Assembly: GCF_004959765.1 (NCBI RefSeq) | Contig: NZ_SJZD01000009.1 | Coordinates: forward strand, 1 to 64,000 | Reading direction: 5' to 3' | Source: Flavobacterium sp. H122 | Lineage (GTDB): Bacteria > Bacteroidota > Bacteroidia > Flavobacteriales > Flavobacteriaceae | Length of the DNA stretch: 64,000 bases | Part shown: piece by piece, positions 44,535 to 53,128 of the stretch | Position numbering within the stretch: the stretch's first letter is position 1 | Layout of the letters: the number at the start of each line of letters is the position of its first letter | The notes under the pieces: model-generated | Seen by the model: only the letters and a program-made list of their open reading frames with translations | Told to the model about the DNA's origin: nothing | Databases searched by the model: none | Position numbers and translations under genes: made by a program

Positions 44535-44915
44535 TTAATTTCCAAAACTGGCATTTGAAATTAAGGTTGTAATTATAAGTGTAGCAAATGATGTTCCTCC
44601 TGTAATGGATAAAACAGTTGAAATAGCTGATGATGTTTTGTCTATTTCATGAATTGATTTTATTTGGTTTGGCTCCAAAGGTACTTTTATAATTTGGCCT
44701 TTGGATTTTTTTATGCCATAATAAATGGAATCTGATTTTTCAATTCTTTGCAGTTTAATTTTTTGATTGTCAATTTTGATGACCTTTACAGTTGTTCCTA
44801 TTGATATAGCGTTGTCTATTGAGATAGGCTCCGTTTTGTAAATGGAGCAACTTCCTAAAATAAAAGCAGATAACAAACTGCCGAGTAAGGTTTTATATAA
44901 AATAAAAAAACTCAT
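44535..44915 (-). CDS. Small lipoprotein of unknown function
   Basis: This 126-residue protein has a lipoprotein signal (LLSAFILGSC, Cys near residue 23). The mature part contains a beta-rich segment (TTVKVIKIDNQKIKLQRIEKSD, YYGIKKSKGQIIKVPLEPNQI) that could bind membrane or nucleate a small barrel, and ends in a hydrophobic, Ser/Thr/Gly-rich stretch (ISTVLSITGGTSFATLIITTLI) that may be a membrane helix. I do not recognise the family. It is convergent with hppA and shares its terminator. Confidence 0.6.
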   Translation of the reverse strand: MSFFILYKTLLGSLLSAFILGSCSIYKTEPISIDNAISIGTTVKVIKIDNQKIKLQRIEKSDSIYYGIKKSKGQIIKVPLEPNQIKSIHEIDKTSSAISTVLSITGGTSFATLIITTLISNASFGN

Positions 44916-45004
44916 AATTAATACTTTTTAAGTTATTAAAATGAGTTAAAATTTGAATTGTAGAAATTATTAATTAAAGTTACAATTTTAAGCTTTCATA
45001 GCTA

Positions 45005-45619
45005 TTAAAATAATCCGTTTATTTCAGCATCAATTTTATTAATAATCATGCCTAAATCTTCAGGATTATCTACAAAATTGATATTATCCACATCAATAAT
45101 CAAAAGTTTTCCTTTGTTATACGTTTGAATCCAGGCTTCATAGCGTTCGTTTAAACGGCTTAGATAATCAATCGAGATAGTGTTTTCATATTCACGGCCA
45201 CGTTTGTGAATCTGACCTACTAAATTAGGAATTGAACTTCTTAAATAAATCATTAAATCCGGTGGGCCAACAAGATTTTCCATTAATTCAAATAAGGATG
45301 CGTAATTTTCATAATCACGATTACTCATTAGTCCCATTGCATGAAGATTGGGAGCAAATATATGCGCATCCTCATAAATAGTTCTGTCCTGAATTATCTT
45401 CTTGCCGCTTTCACGGATTTTTAAAATCTGGCGGAAACGACTGTTTAGGAAATAGATTTGAAGATTGAAACTCCATCTGTCCATTGTATGGTAAAAATCG
45501 TCCAGATAAGGATTCTCATCTACATCTTCAAAATGAGGCTCCCATTTAAAGTGTTTCGATAAAAGTCTCGTAAGTGTTGTTTTTCCAGCACCTATATTTC
45601 CTGCAACCGCTATATGCAT
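45005..45619 (-). CDS. Deoxynucleoside kinase
   Basis: This 204-residue salvage kinase phosphorylates deoxynucleosides with ATP. The P-loop is GNIGAGKTTL near residue 7, followed by the substrate-site FEDVDENPYLDDFY near 34, FLNSRF, the DRT motif in IIQDRTIYEDAHIFA near 75 and the lid region IHKRGREYENTI near 138. It resembles the dGK/dAK/dCK type of Bacteroidota and Firmicutes; base preference is not decidable. It starts at the stop of the upstream hypothetical gene (1-base overlap), so the two are coupled. Confidence 0.9.
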   Translation of the reverse strand: MHIAVAGNIGAGKTTLTRLLSKHFKWEPHFEDVDENPYLDDFYHTMDRWSFNLQIYFLNSRFRQILKIRESGKKIIQDRTIYEDAHIFAPNLHAMGLMSNRDYENYASLFELMENLVGPPDLMIYLRSSIPNLVGQIHKRGREYENTISIDYLSRLNERYEAWIQTYNKGKLLIIDVDNINFVDNPEDLGMIINKIDAEINGLF

Positions 45620-46410
45620 TATGGTAAATTAATTTTATAATTGGTAATTCCTTCGGTGGTAAAAATAGCTAAATTTTGGTTTTTGTAAGTATAACTTAAA
45701 AAGGTTTTTTGAACATTTTCAATAGTAATTGATACTTTTCTCTGTAAATCATAAAAATACAATTTTTCGTCTTTTTGATACGCCAGAACACTTTCGTCAG
45801 TCAGATAAATAGCATCATAATCAGGAAGAGTGGCAATTTCACTTATTTTTCCAAAAATATCACATAGATAAAATTTGTTCTCCTGATCCACCCAGAAAAA
45901 TAAATTGTAAGTGCTTGCGTAATTTTTTATTGAACTGTTCAAGGGAACTCCTATGGGCTGAAGGGATTTTTTTTTCAAATCATATAGGTTCAGCTGCTGG
46001 GTTGTCTGGTCAAAAATCCAATATTTATTCCGGGCGGCTATTCCCATAGCAGCAACAATAAGATTGGGATTATTTTCGTTAAAATTGATTTTTTCAATCT
46101 CATTCAGCTGACTGTCAAGAGCAATGATTGTGTTGAAATTTTCATAAAAAAGAAGAATCCGCAATGGGTTTTGTAAATCAACCCTTGAAATTTTTCCCAT
46201 GTATATGTTTTTGTATTGGAATTTTGCATTGCCGTTGAATTTGAACAAAGTATTGTTTTTAGTGAAATACTCAAAACCCACAGCATCATTTCCAATGTAG
46301 GTATCAGCCTGAATAAACTTGGTGCTCATTTGTGAGGCGATAATGTTGTTGTACTGGCAGAAACCAATGCTGGAAAGTAATAATATAAAGAGTAGTATAG
46401 TTTTTCTCAT
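45619..46410 (-). CDS. Exported protein of unknown function, beta-propeller-like
   Basis: This 263-residue protein begins with a signal peptide (TILLFILLLSSIGFCQ). It is made of repeated short strands with Asp and aromatic turns (IIALDSQLNEIEKINF, KYWIFDQTTQQLNLYDL, LFFWVDQENKFYLCDIFGKI, VLAYQKDEKLYFYDLQRKV), a pattern like half of a beta-propeller. I do not recognise a named family. It is coupled to the deoxynucleoside kinase gene by a 1-base overlap, but no functional link is evident. Confidence 0.65.
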   Translation of the reverse strand: MRKTILLFILLLSSIGFCQYNNIIASQMSTKFIQADTYIGNDAVGFEYFTKNNTLFKFNGNAKFQYKNIYMGKISRVDLQNPLRILLFYENFNTIIALDSQLNEIEKINFNENNPNLIVAAMGIAARNKYWIFDQTTQQLNLYDLKKKSLQPIGVPLNSSIKNYASTYNLFFWVDQENKFYLCDIFGKISEIATLPDYDAIYLTDESVLAYQKDEKLYFYDLQRKVSITIENVQKTFLSYTYKNQNLAIFTTEGITNYKINLP

Positions 46411-46525
46411 AAAAGCTAATTTACAATTAAACTTTTAAAGTAAATAATAGTCAAATAATATATTTAACAGTTTATTAGTAACAATTTTAAATGGTAATCG
46501 TCAAATTTGATGTAAAATAAATAAT

Positions 46526-47401
46526 ATGAAAAAACTAATCCTTACTACTTTGGCAGTTCTTGCTGTCCAGATTCAATTTGCTCAGGACTTTCAGGGTATG
46601 GCTGTATACCAGTCAAAAACACAAATGCCGGATATTTCTGCCAGAATGGGAGGCAGGGATATAACACCGGAAATGCGTGCCAGAATGGAGGAACGTATCA
46701 AGCGCAACCTTGAAAAAAAGTTTATCCTTAATTTTGATAAGGTTGCTTCAATCTATAAAGAAGAGGAAAAGCTTGATACACCGGGAGCAGGTGGCGGAGG
46801 CGGTATGATGATGCGTTTTGGCCAGGGAGGAACTTTGTATAAAAATATAAAAGGGAAGACTTATACAACCGACAGGGATTTAATGGGGAAAGAATTCCTT
46901 ATCAAGGACACGCTGACTACAGTTAATTGGCAATTAACTCAGGAAACAAAGCAGATAGGTGATTATTTGTGTTTTAAAGCAACTGCAAAAGTACCCAATC
47001 AAGCTTATAAATTCAAAGAGTTGAGGGATAAGGCAAATAAAGAACTTTCTAAAGAAAATGCTGAGGCCGATTTTAAAAAAAGCACTAATCTTTTGCCTGA
47101 AATAAATAAGGAAAATGAAGTTACTGCATGGTATACACCGGATATTCCTGTTAGTAACGGCCCTGGATCTTATCAGGGTCTGCCGGGTTTAATCCTGGAG
47201 GTGGCAGAGGATAAAACAATTATCCTGTGTACGGCTGTGGTAATGAATGTAAAAGATAAAAAAGAGATAAAGGAACCAACAAAAGGGAAAGTAGTTACTC
47301 AAAAAGAATTTGACGAAATATCAAAAGCCAAAATGGAAGAAATGATGGATTCATTCAGATCCAGAGGTGGTAACCAGCCTATGATCAGAATGGGGAATTA
47401 A
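46526..47401 (+). CDS. GLPGLI family protein
   Basis: This 291-residue exported protein has a signal peptide (LILTTLAVLAVQIQFAQ) and the family signature in GSYQGLPGLILEVAED near residue 225. A glycine/methionine-rich stretch (GAGGGGGMMMRFGQGG) lies near residue 92. GLPGLI proteins are usually encoded next to an OMP_b-brl_3 barrel, as here with the following gene 10 bases away, so they probably act together at the cell surface; the function is unknown. Confidence 0.9.
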   Translation: MKKLILTTLAVLAVQIQFAQDFQGMAVYQSKTQMPDISARMGGRDITPEMRARMEERIKRNLEKKFILNFDKVASIYKEEEKLDTPGAGGGGGMMMRFGQGGTLYKNIKGKTYTTDRDLMGKEFLIKDTLTTVNWQLTQETKQIGDYLCFKATAKVPNQAYKFKELRDKANKELSKENAEADFKKSTNLLPEINKENEVTAWYTPDIPVSNGPGSYQGLPGLILEVAEDKTIILCTAVVMNVKDKKEIKEPTKGKVVTQKEFDEISKAKMEEMMDSFRSRGGNQPMIRMGN

Positions 47402-47411
47402 TAATGGGAAT

Positions 47412-50120
47412 ATGAATAAAAATAAACTGTTAGTACTATTCCTGTTAGTAATTCAATACGCTTTTTCTCAGTCTGTAAAATTTGAAGGGATTGTAAAAGA
47501 TACCCTCGGTGCTCCGTTGGAAATGGCCAATGTAATGGCGGTAAATCAAGTAACAAAAGCTGTTGATGGCTATTCTATTACGAGTGATAAAGGGAAGTTT
47601 TTGTTGAATCTTAAAGCGAATTCTACTTATAATATCCGTTTTTCTTTTTTAGGACTGAAAACCAAAAATATAACTGTTGCTGCAAAAGAAGAGAATGTAT
47701 CTCAGAATATTACTTTAATTTCCGATGCAAGTCAGCTTGCCGAAGTTGAAATTGTAAAGCAGATGCCGGTTTCTGTTAAAGGGGATACTTTGATTTATAA
47801 TGCAGATTCGTTTAAAACCGGAACAGAAAGAAAACTGGAAGATGTATTAAAAAAACTTCCCGGGGTTGAGGTTAATGCAAATGGTGAGGTTGAGGTGGAA
47901 GGTAAAAAAGTTTCCAAATTAATGGTGGAAGGTAAAGACTTTTTTGACGGAGATACAAAGTTGGGAACCAAGAATATTCCTGCCGATGCTATAGATAAAA
48001 TACAGGTACTGCGTAATTACAATGAGGTAAGTGCCTTAAAAGGTGTTGAGAATAATGAGGAAAATGTGGCGATGAACATCAAGCTTAAAAGCGGTAAGAA
48101 AAATTTTTGGTTTGGTGATCTTACTGCAGGAGGAGGAGTGGCGCATACGGATGAACGTTATATAGTTAATCCAAAGTTGTTTTACTATAACCCAAAATAC
48201 AGCCTGAATTTTATTGGTAATTTAAACAATATCGGGGAATTGCCATTGACTATTCAGGACTATTTTAAATTTACCGGGGGGTTTAGAAATATGGCAAGAC
48301 GAAGCGGGACTAATTTTTCCGTAGCGTCCAATGATTTAGGGATTTCGTTGCTTCGGAATAACAGGGCAAAAGAAATTTTGTCACAATTCGGAGCGGTAAA
48401 TTTTTCGTTTAATCCTAATAAAAAATTGAGTTTTTCCGGATTTGCAATACTTTCTGCGACAGAATCTGATTTGGAAACTAAAAATCAAACCAGTTTTCTG
48501 AATGAATCCGGTGAAGTTGAAACCGTTGAAAAAAGAGACGAAGAGACAAATCAAAAATCAGATTTAGGATTGTTTAAATTTTCCACATCATATAAGCCAG
48601 ATGAAAAATTACAGGTTGAATATGATGCTTTGATTAAGATGTCAAAACAAGATGAAACAAATGCATCATTGCAGCAGGCTTATCAGGGTGACGGGACTTT
48701 TATCAGTTCACAGGATATTTTTACCGGCAAAAAGCAAAATCCTTTAAGTGTTAATCAAAATCTTAGTACTTATTTCACAAAAAACGATAAGAATATCTTT
48801 TCTTTTGAAATGCAGCATTTGTATCAGTATGAGGATCCTTTTTATCTGGCTGATTTGGATTTTGTTCCTTTCGGTTTTCCGGGTTATAATCCTTCGCAAA
48901 ACAGAGACAGAATCAATCAGGAACGGTTTGTTAAAACGAACAAGATAGACGGAAAGCTTGATTATTACTATATCCTGACTCCTAAAAGTCATTTGAATTT
49001 CACTTTTGGAGGGACGTACTCGTTTCAAAATTTTAATTCTTCAATTTTTCAATTGTTGGACAATGGCAGTCAAAATGAAATTGGAGATGAAAACTTTAAA
49101 AATGATGTCAGTTACAGTTTTACGGATATGTATATTGGGTTTCATTACAAAGTTCTTTTGGGAAAAGTGACCTTGACACCAGGCTTTAGCGTTCATAAGT
49201 ACAATACCTATAATGAGCAGCTGGGCAGTAAAATTACCAAAGATTTTTATAGAATACTTCCGGATGTATATGCTTTATGGCAGATAAAAAAATCAGAAAC
49301 ATTATCCTATAATTACGGAATCACAAACGAGTTTACTGACGTGAATAAGTTTGCGCAGGGAGCTGTTTTTACTAATTACAACTCATTGTTCAGAGGGAAC
49401 AGGAATCTGGAAAATTCTCTGGCTCACAGCCATAGTTTGAGATATTTTAAATTCAGCATGTTCAATATGGAAAATATTTTCGGAAACTTAAATTATTCCC
49501 GCCGTATTGATGCAGTGAAAAGTTCGGTTTTGTTTAACCAGACTAATCAAACATCAACTGCCATAAACTCAAACTTTGCTGACGAATCCATTATTGCAAT
49601 GGGAGGCTACGGAAGAGGCTTTGCCAGGTATTATAAAGCCAATGTCAGTGTGAATTTGAATTGGTCAAAATTTAATAATCTTCGCGGTACTCAAAATCAA
49701 ACTACTGAAAGTTTTGGACAGACATACACTTTAAAAGCTTCGACAAACTATAAAAAACTGCCCAATATTGAATTAGGGTTCAGTAAATCTGTAAATGAGT
49801 ATAATGGAGGTAATTTTACTAATGATAAGCCATCGGTACGTTTGGATTATTATTTTCTGGATGCTTTTTCTTTTGTAACAGAATATGAATATAACAACTA
49901 TTATAATTCTGATAAAACAGTTAGGAACGAATATGATTTTCTTTCAGCCAGTTTGACTTATATGAAGAAAAACTGTAAAATGGAATATAAGATTTCCGGT
50001 ACTAATTTATTGAATACAACTTCTTTGAATGACGATTCATTCAGTCAGACATTTTTAAGAACCTCACAATATAGGGTACAGCCAAGATATGTGATATTCT
50101 CCATGAAATATAATTTATAA
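47412..50120 (+). CDS. TonB-receptor-like outer-membrane protein (OMP_b-brl_3 family)
   Basis: This 902-residue protein has a signal peptide (LLVLFLLVIQYAFSQ), a carboxypeptidase-like beta-sandwich (about residues 20-105: VKFEGIVKDTLGAPLEMANV, FSFLGLKTKNITV), a plug-like domain (YNADSFKTGTERKLEDVLKKLPGVEV, then KVSKLMVEGKDFFDGDTKLG near residues 130-185) and a long barrel with many aromatic strands ending in VIFSMKYNL. This is the full-length architecture that the shorter barrel in the NRPS cluster lacks. It pairs with the GLPGLI gene. The substrate is unknown. Confidence 0.92.
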   Translation: MNKNKLLVLFLLVIQYAFSQSVKFEGIVKDTLGAPLEMANVMAVNQVTKAVDGYSITSDKGKFLLNLKANSTYNIRFSFLGLKTKNITVAAKEENVSQNITLISDASQLAEVEIVKQMPVSVKGDTLIYNADSFKTGTERKLEDVLKKLPGVEVNANGEVEVEGKKVSKLMVEGKDFFDGDTKLGTKNIPADAIDKIQVLRNYNEVSALKGVENNEENVAMNIKLKSGKKNFWFGDLTAGGGVAHTDERYIVNPKLFYYNPKYSLNFIGNLNNIGELPLTIQDYFKFTGGFRNMARRSGTNFSVASNDLGISLLRNNRAKEILSQFGAVNFSFNPNKKLSFSGFAILSATESDLETKNQTSFLNESGEVETVEKRDEETNQKSDLGLFKFSTSYKPDEKLQVEYDALIKMSKQDETNASLQQAYQGDGTFISSQDIFTGKKQNPLSVNQNLSTYFTKNDKNIFSFEMQHLYQYEDPFYLADLDFVPFGFPGYNPSQNRDRINQERFVKTNKIDGKLDYYYILTPKSHLNFTFGGTYSFQNFNSSIFQLLDNGSQNEIGDENFKNDVSYSFTDMYIGFHYKVLLGKVTLTPGFSVHKYNTYNEQLGSKITKDFYRILPDVYALWQIKKSETLSYNYGITNEFTDVNKFAQGAVFTNYNSLFRGNRNLENSLAHSHSLRYFKFSMFNMENIFGNLNYSRRIDAVKSSVLFNQTNQTSTAINSNFADESIIAMGGYGRGFARYYKANVSVNLNWSKFNNLRGTQNQTTESFGQTYTLKASTNYKKLPNIELGFSKSVNEYNGGNFTNDKPSVRLDYYFLDAFSFVTEYEYNNYYNSDKTVRNEYDFLSASLTYMKKNCKMEYKISGTNLLNTTSLNDDSFSQTFLRTSQYRVQPRYVIFSMKYNL

Positions 50121-50124
50121 AAGA

Positions 50125-50149
50125 AAGCCCCGCATTGCGGGGCTTATTT
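50125..50149. terminator. Bidirectional terminator between the barrel gene and metK
   Basis: A 9-bp GC-rich stem, aagccccgc (50125-50133) with gcggggctt (50137-50145), lies between two convergent stop codons with A/T-rich flanks. Confidence 0.85.
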
Positions 50150-50165
50150 ATTTAAAACTGAAATA

Positions 50166-51440
50166 TTAAATTCCAAAAGCAGCTTTGATTTTATCCACAA
50201 AGTCTAATTTTTCCCAAGTGAATAATTCAACTTCAACTTCTTTTTTCTCTCCTGAAGGAGAAACAAAGCTTTTTGTTACTACTTCGTTTTTACGTCCCAT
50301 GTGTCCGTAAGCAGCAGTTTCGCTATAGATTGGGGTTCTTAATTTTAAACGCTGCTCAATAGCATAAGGTCTTAAATCGAATAATTCGTTTACTTTTTCA
50401 GAAATCTGTACATCTGTCAAACCGTTTTTAGCAGTTCCGTATGTGTTGATGTAAACATTACAAGGTTTAGCAACACCAATAGCATAAGAAACCTGAACCA
50501 AAACTTCATCAGCTACACCTGCAGCAACTAAGTTTTTAGCAATATGGCGTGTAGCATAAGCGGCAGAACGGTCTACTTTTGAAGGGTCTTTTCCTGAGAA
50601 TGCACCACCACCGTGTGCTCCTTTACCTCCGTAAGTGTCCACGATGATTTTTCTCCCTGTTAAACCAGTATCTCCGTGAGGTCCTCCAATTACGAATTTT
50701 CCTGTTGGGTTGATGTGGTACTCGATTTTATCATTGAATAAATGTGCGTACTGAGGGTATTTAGCAATGATTCTAGGAATCAAAATCTCGATAATGTCTT
50801 TTTTGATTTTAGCCAGCATTTCTGCTTCTTCTGCGAAATCATCATGTTGTGTAGAGATTACGATAGCGTCAATTCTAACCGGTTTGTTATTGTCGTCGTA
50901 TTCTAAAGTTACCTGTGATTTAGCATCCGGGCGTAAATAAGTGATTGCCGAGTTTTCTCTGCGCAAATCAGCTAATTCCTGTAATAATTTATGTGCCAGA
51001 TCCAAAGCTAAAGGCATCAGATCCTGCGTTTCGTTTGTAGCGTAGCCAAACATGATTCCCTGGTCACCTGCTCCTTGTGCGTTAGCTTTCGTTTCGAAGT
51101 CAGTTACGGTAGTAACACGGTCAACACCACGGTTGATATCGTCAGATTGCTCGTGAATAGCTGATAAAACACCACATGAGTTTGCTTCAAACATATATTC
51201 GCTCTTCGTGTAGCCAATTTTTTTGATTACTTCACGGGCGATGCTTTGTACATCCAAATAAGTTTTTGATTTTACCTCTCCGGCTAAAATGACCTGTCCT
51301 GTAGTAACTAAAGTTTCACAGGCAACTTTTGACTCAGGGTCAAATGCTAAGAAGTTATCGATTAATGCATCACTGATTTGGTCAGCCACTTTGTCTGGAT
51401 GTCCTTCACTCACTGATTCTGACGTAAATAAATAAGCCAT
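50166..51440 (-). CDS. metK: S-adenosylmethionine synthase
   Basis: This 424-residue enzyme makes SAM from methionine and ATP. Landmarks: [25 protein letters not shown] at the start, [32 protein letters not shown] near residue 140, [21 protein letters not shown] near 255 and [19 protein letters not shown] near 275 (the GGGAFSxKDxxKVDRS signature). The sequence is complete. It is divergent from the transsulfuration-type PLP genes. Its leader of roughly 125 bases contains a SAM-II-like pseudoknot (51491-51557), so feedback by its own product is likely. Confidence 0.98.
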   Translation of the reverse strand: MAYLFTSESVSEGHPDKVADQISDALIDNFLAFDPESKVACETLVTTGQVILAGEVKSKTYLDVQSIAREVIKKIGYTKSEYMFEANSCGVLSAIHEQSDDINRGVDRVTTVTDFETKANAQGAGDQGIMFGYATNETQDLMPLALDLAHKLLQELADLRRENSAITYLRPDAKSQVTLEYDDNNKPVRIDAIVISTQHDDFAEEAEMLAKIKKDIIEILIPRIIAKYPQYAHLFNDKIEYHINPTGKFVIGGPHGDTGLTGRKIIVDTYGGKGAHGGGAFSGKDPSKVDRSAAYATRHIAKNLVAAGVADEVLVQVSYAIGVAKPCNVYINTYGTAKNGLTDVQISEKVNELFDLRPYAIEQRLKLRTPIYSETAAYGHMGRKNEVVTKSFVSPSGEKKEVEVELFTWEKLDFVDKIKAAFGI

Positions 51441-51490
51441 AAAATTTATTTTTAAATTAAAATAAGTGAGGAAATAATTGCAGGGATTGC

Positions 51491-51557
51491 CTAAAGAGTA
51501 GTGTTTACTGCTTTAGCATTTTTTTAATGAGGTTGCAATCAGTTCAAATTTTTCCTC
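51491..51557 (-). promoter_or_regulatory. SAM-II-like riboswitch in the metK leader
   Basis: Read on the minus strand, the leader has the SAM-II order. P1 is GAGG (51557-51554) with CCTC (51532-51529). Pseudoknot P2a is ATTT (51549-51546) with AAAT (51521-51518). P2b is ACTG (51543-51540) with CAGT (51510-51507). The conserved single strands ATTGCAA (51539-51533) and GCTAAAG (51517-51511) sit where the known SAM-II aptamer has UAUUGCAA and GUAGCUAAA. The segment CTAAAGCAGTA (51516-51506) can instead pair with TACTCTTTAG (51500-51491), one bulge, which destroys P2b and the conserved strand, a plausible expression platform. No T-tract follows, so control may be at translation. SAM-II is known from Proteobacteria and some Bacteroidetes; assignment here is by hand. 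Confidence 0.7.
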
Positions 51558-51571
51558 TCGATTTTCGAGTG

Positions 51572-51605
51572 CAAATGTATAAAAGGATTTTGAATTGTAA
51601 ATCAA
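51572..51605 (-). promoter_or_regulatory. Promoter of metK
   Basis: On the minus strand TACATTTG (51579-51572) matches the -7 box, with TTG (51605-51603) 23 bases upstream. Transcription would begin near 51565, just before the CTCGA/TCGAG hairpin (51557-51569) and the riboswitch. Confidence 0.6.
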
Positions 51606-51777
51606 TATTAACTTTATTTTTTATAACTGACTGAAATTTAAGTTGGTAAATGCTTGTTTTTTCTGAATTTTAATTTGGTTTAATTTCTAATTTTAGAATT
51701 TAATTCTATTTTATTTAGTATAAATAACAAAAAATAGAAAAATAATCTATGTATATTTTTTTTAAAGAAAATATTTC

Positions 51778-51785
51778 TAATTTTG
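51778..51785 (+). promoter_or_regulatory. -7 promoter box of the Met-leader operon
   Basis: TAATTTTG matches TAnnTTTG exactly and lies 19 bases before the leader ATG at 51805. No TTG -33 box is found at normal distance; the upstream stretch is T-rich. Confidence 0.6.
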
Positions 51786-51804
51786 CCTTGTCGAAATAAC
51801 AGTG

Positions 51805-51879
51805 ATGAAAAATACATTCAAAAATATGATGGCGTTTATGATGATGTGGAGAAATTCCGCAGAGGACGCTATTTCGTAA
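51805..51879 (+). CDS. Met-rich leader peptide, 24 aa (candidate attenuator)
   Basis: This short frame encodes MKNTFKNMMAFMMMWRNSAE followed by DAIS and a stop. Six of 24 residues are Met, with five at codons 8, 9, 12, 13 and 14. It begins about 12 bases after the expected transcription start and ends 23 bases before an intrinsic terminator stem. The codons for Ser-Ala-Glu-Asp contain gcagagg (51859-51865), which can pair with the 5' arm of that terminator. It precedes Met-pathway PLP enzymes. The size, position, repeated control codons and competing hairpins are those of a leader peptide for ribosome-mediated attenuation responding to Met-tRNA. Translation is inferred, not shown. Confidence 0.75.
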   Translation: MKNTFKNMMAFMMMWRNSAEDAIS

Positions 51880-51929
51880 ATTGAAGAAAATATAAATAGT
51901 CACCTCTGCAAAAGCAGAGGTTTTTTTTT
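51859..51929 (+). terminator. Attenuator: antiterminator strand and intrinsic terminator (Met)
   Basis: The terminator is cctctgc (51903-51909), loop aaaa, gcagagg (51914-51920), then nine T. An identical gcagagg at 51859-51865 inside the leader frame can pair with the same cctctgc and block it. A ribosome stalled on Met codon 14 (51844-51846) leaves 51859-51865 free; a ribosome at the stop codon (51877-51879) covers it. That is the geometry expected for attenuation. Confidence 0.75.
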
Positions 51930-51955
51930 AAAACAGTACTTAAACAACATACACC

Positions 51956-53128
51956 ATGCAACTTGAAACCTTATTAGCTAATATTACCCAGCACTGTAAC
52001 ACGATAGATGCTTACGGAGCAACACATCTCCCAATTTACAATACGGCGACTTTTGACTTAAAACGCCAATTGGGGTGTGATAAAGTCTATGATTATTCAA
52101 GAACCGATAATCCTACGAGAAATGCACTGGAGGAAATTTTTACGCAGGCAGAAAACGGAGCAGGGGGAGTTTGTACCAATACTGGTATTGCGGCTATTTC
52201 GTTGTTGTTTGAAACAGTTTTGAAATCTGGTGATGCGGTTTTGGTGGAAAAAGATTGTTACGGAGGAACGTATCGTTTGCTGAATGTGCTTTTTGAAAAA
52301 AATAATATACAGACATTTTATGCTGATTTCACAGAAGAAAATGAAGTGGAAGAGGTTCTGAAAAAGAACAACATCCGATTGGTATTGTGTGAATCGCCTA
52401 CAAATCCCGGTTTGAAAATTATCGATTTGGAAAGTATTGCGAAACTTGTAAAAAAATACGATTCATTGTTTGCGGTTGATAATAGCATGGCGACTTTTGC
52501 TTCCCAGCGTCCATTAGATTTGGGAGCTGATTTTTCTTTATTCTCGGCAACCAAATTCATTTCCGGTCATGGAAGTGTGGTGGCAGGTGCCATTGTGGCT
52601 AAATCACCAGAATGGGCAGAAAAATTGCAGTATTTTTCAAATGCACAGGGAAGAGCCCAAAGTCCATTTGATGTTTTTCTGGTATCGCTTGGTTTGCCAA
52701 CATTGGTATACAGAATGAAAACACAGGAGCAGAGTGCTTTGCGTCTGGCCGAATATCTATTGGAAATTCCAGAAGTGATTGATGTGAAATTTCCGGGATT
52801 GCCTTCGCATCCGCAGTATGAGTTGGTGAAGAAACAAATGAAAATTGTTCCGTCGGTATTGACAGTTCAATTGGAAAGTGAGGAATTGGCGGAAGCGTTT
52901 GTAAAAAACACGAAACTGTTTGGTGAGAAAGTGTCCTTTGGAACGGCAGATTCCAGAATAGAAATTCCGGCGAGGATGAGTCACTCCACTTATTCGGAAG
53001 AAGATTTAAAGAAGATAGGTTTAACGAAAGCAACTGTACGTATTTCTGTTGGCTTGGAAGATACTGAAGACTTAATTCAGGATTTGAAACAGGCAATACA
53101 GACTGTAGTTTTAAAATGTGTAAATTAA
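51956..53128 (+). CDS. Cys/Met metabolism PLP-dependent enzyme (cystathionine gamma-synthase-like)
   Basis: This 390-residue member of the Cys/Met-metabolism PLP family joins or splits sulfur amino-acid side chains at the gamma carbon. Signatures: AYGATHLPIYNTATF near residue 18, YDYSRTDNPTRNALE near 41, ENGAGGVCTNTGIAAIS near 61, ESPTNPGLKIIDL near 141, VDNSMATFASQRPLDLGADF near 168 and the PLP lysine in SATKFISGHGSVVAG near 193. It could be cystathionine gamma-synthase, gamma- or beta-lyase, or O-acyl-homoserine sulfhydrylase; sequence alone does not decide. It is the first gene after the Met attenuator and overlaps the next gene, which is a divergent member of the same fold. Confidence 0.88.
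   Translation: MQLETLLANITQHCNTIDAYGATHLPIYNTATFDLKRQLGCDKVYDYSRTDNPTRNALEEIFTQAENGAGGVCTNTGIAAISLLFETVLKSGDAVLVEKDCYGGTYRLLNVLFEKNNIQTFYADFTEENEVEEVLKKNNIRLVLCESPTNPGLKIIDLESIAKLVKKYDSLFAVDNSMATFASQRPLDLGADFSLFSATKFISGHGSVVAGAIVAKSPEWAEKLQYFSNAQGRAQSPFDVFLVSLGLPTLVYRMKTQEQSALRLAEYLLEIPEVIDVKFPGLPSHPQYELVKKQMKIVPSVLTVQLESEELAEAFVKNTKLFGEKVSFGTADSRIEIPARMSHSTYSEEDLKKIGLTKATVRISVGLEDTEDLIQDLKQAIQTVVLKCVN

Noticed and set aside
51441..51570. Classical S-box (SAM-I) riboswitch before metK
   Set aside because: GCAACC and GCTAA-like words look like SAM-I, but the four-way junction stems cannot be drawn; the SAM-II pseudoknot pairs fully.
52599..53096. 165-codon antisense frame inside the PLP gene
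   Set aside because: Low-complexity mirror of a well-supported coding region on the other strand.
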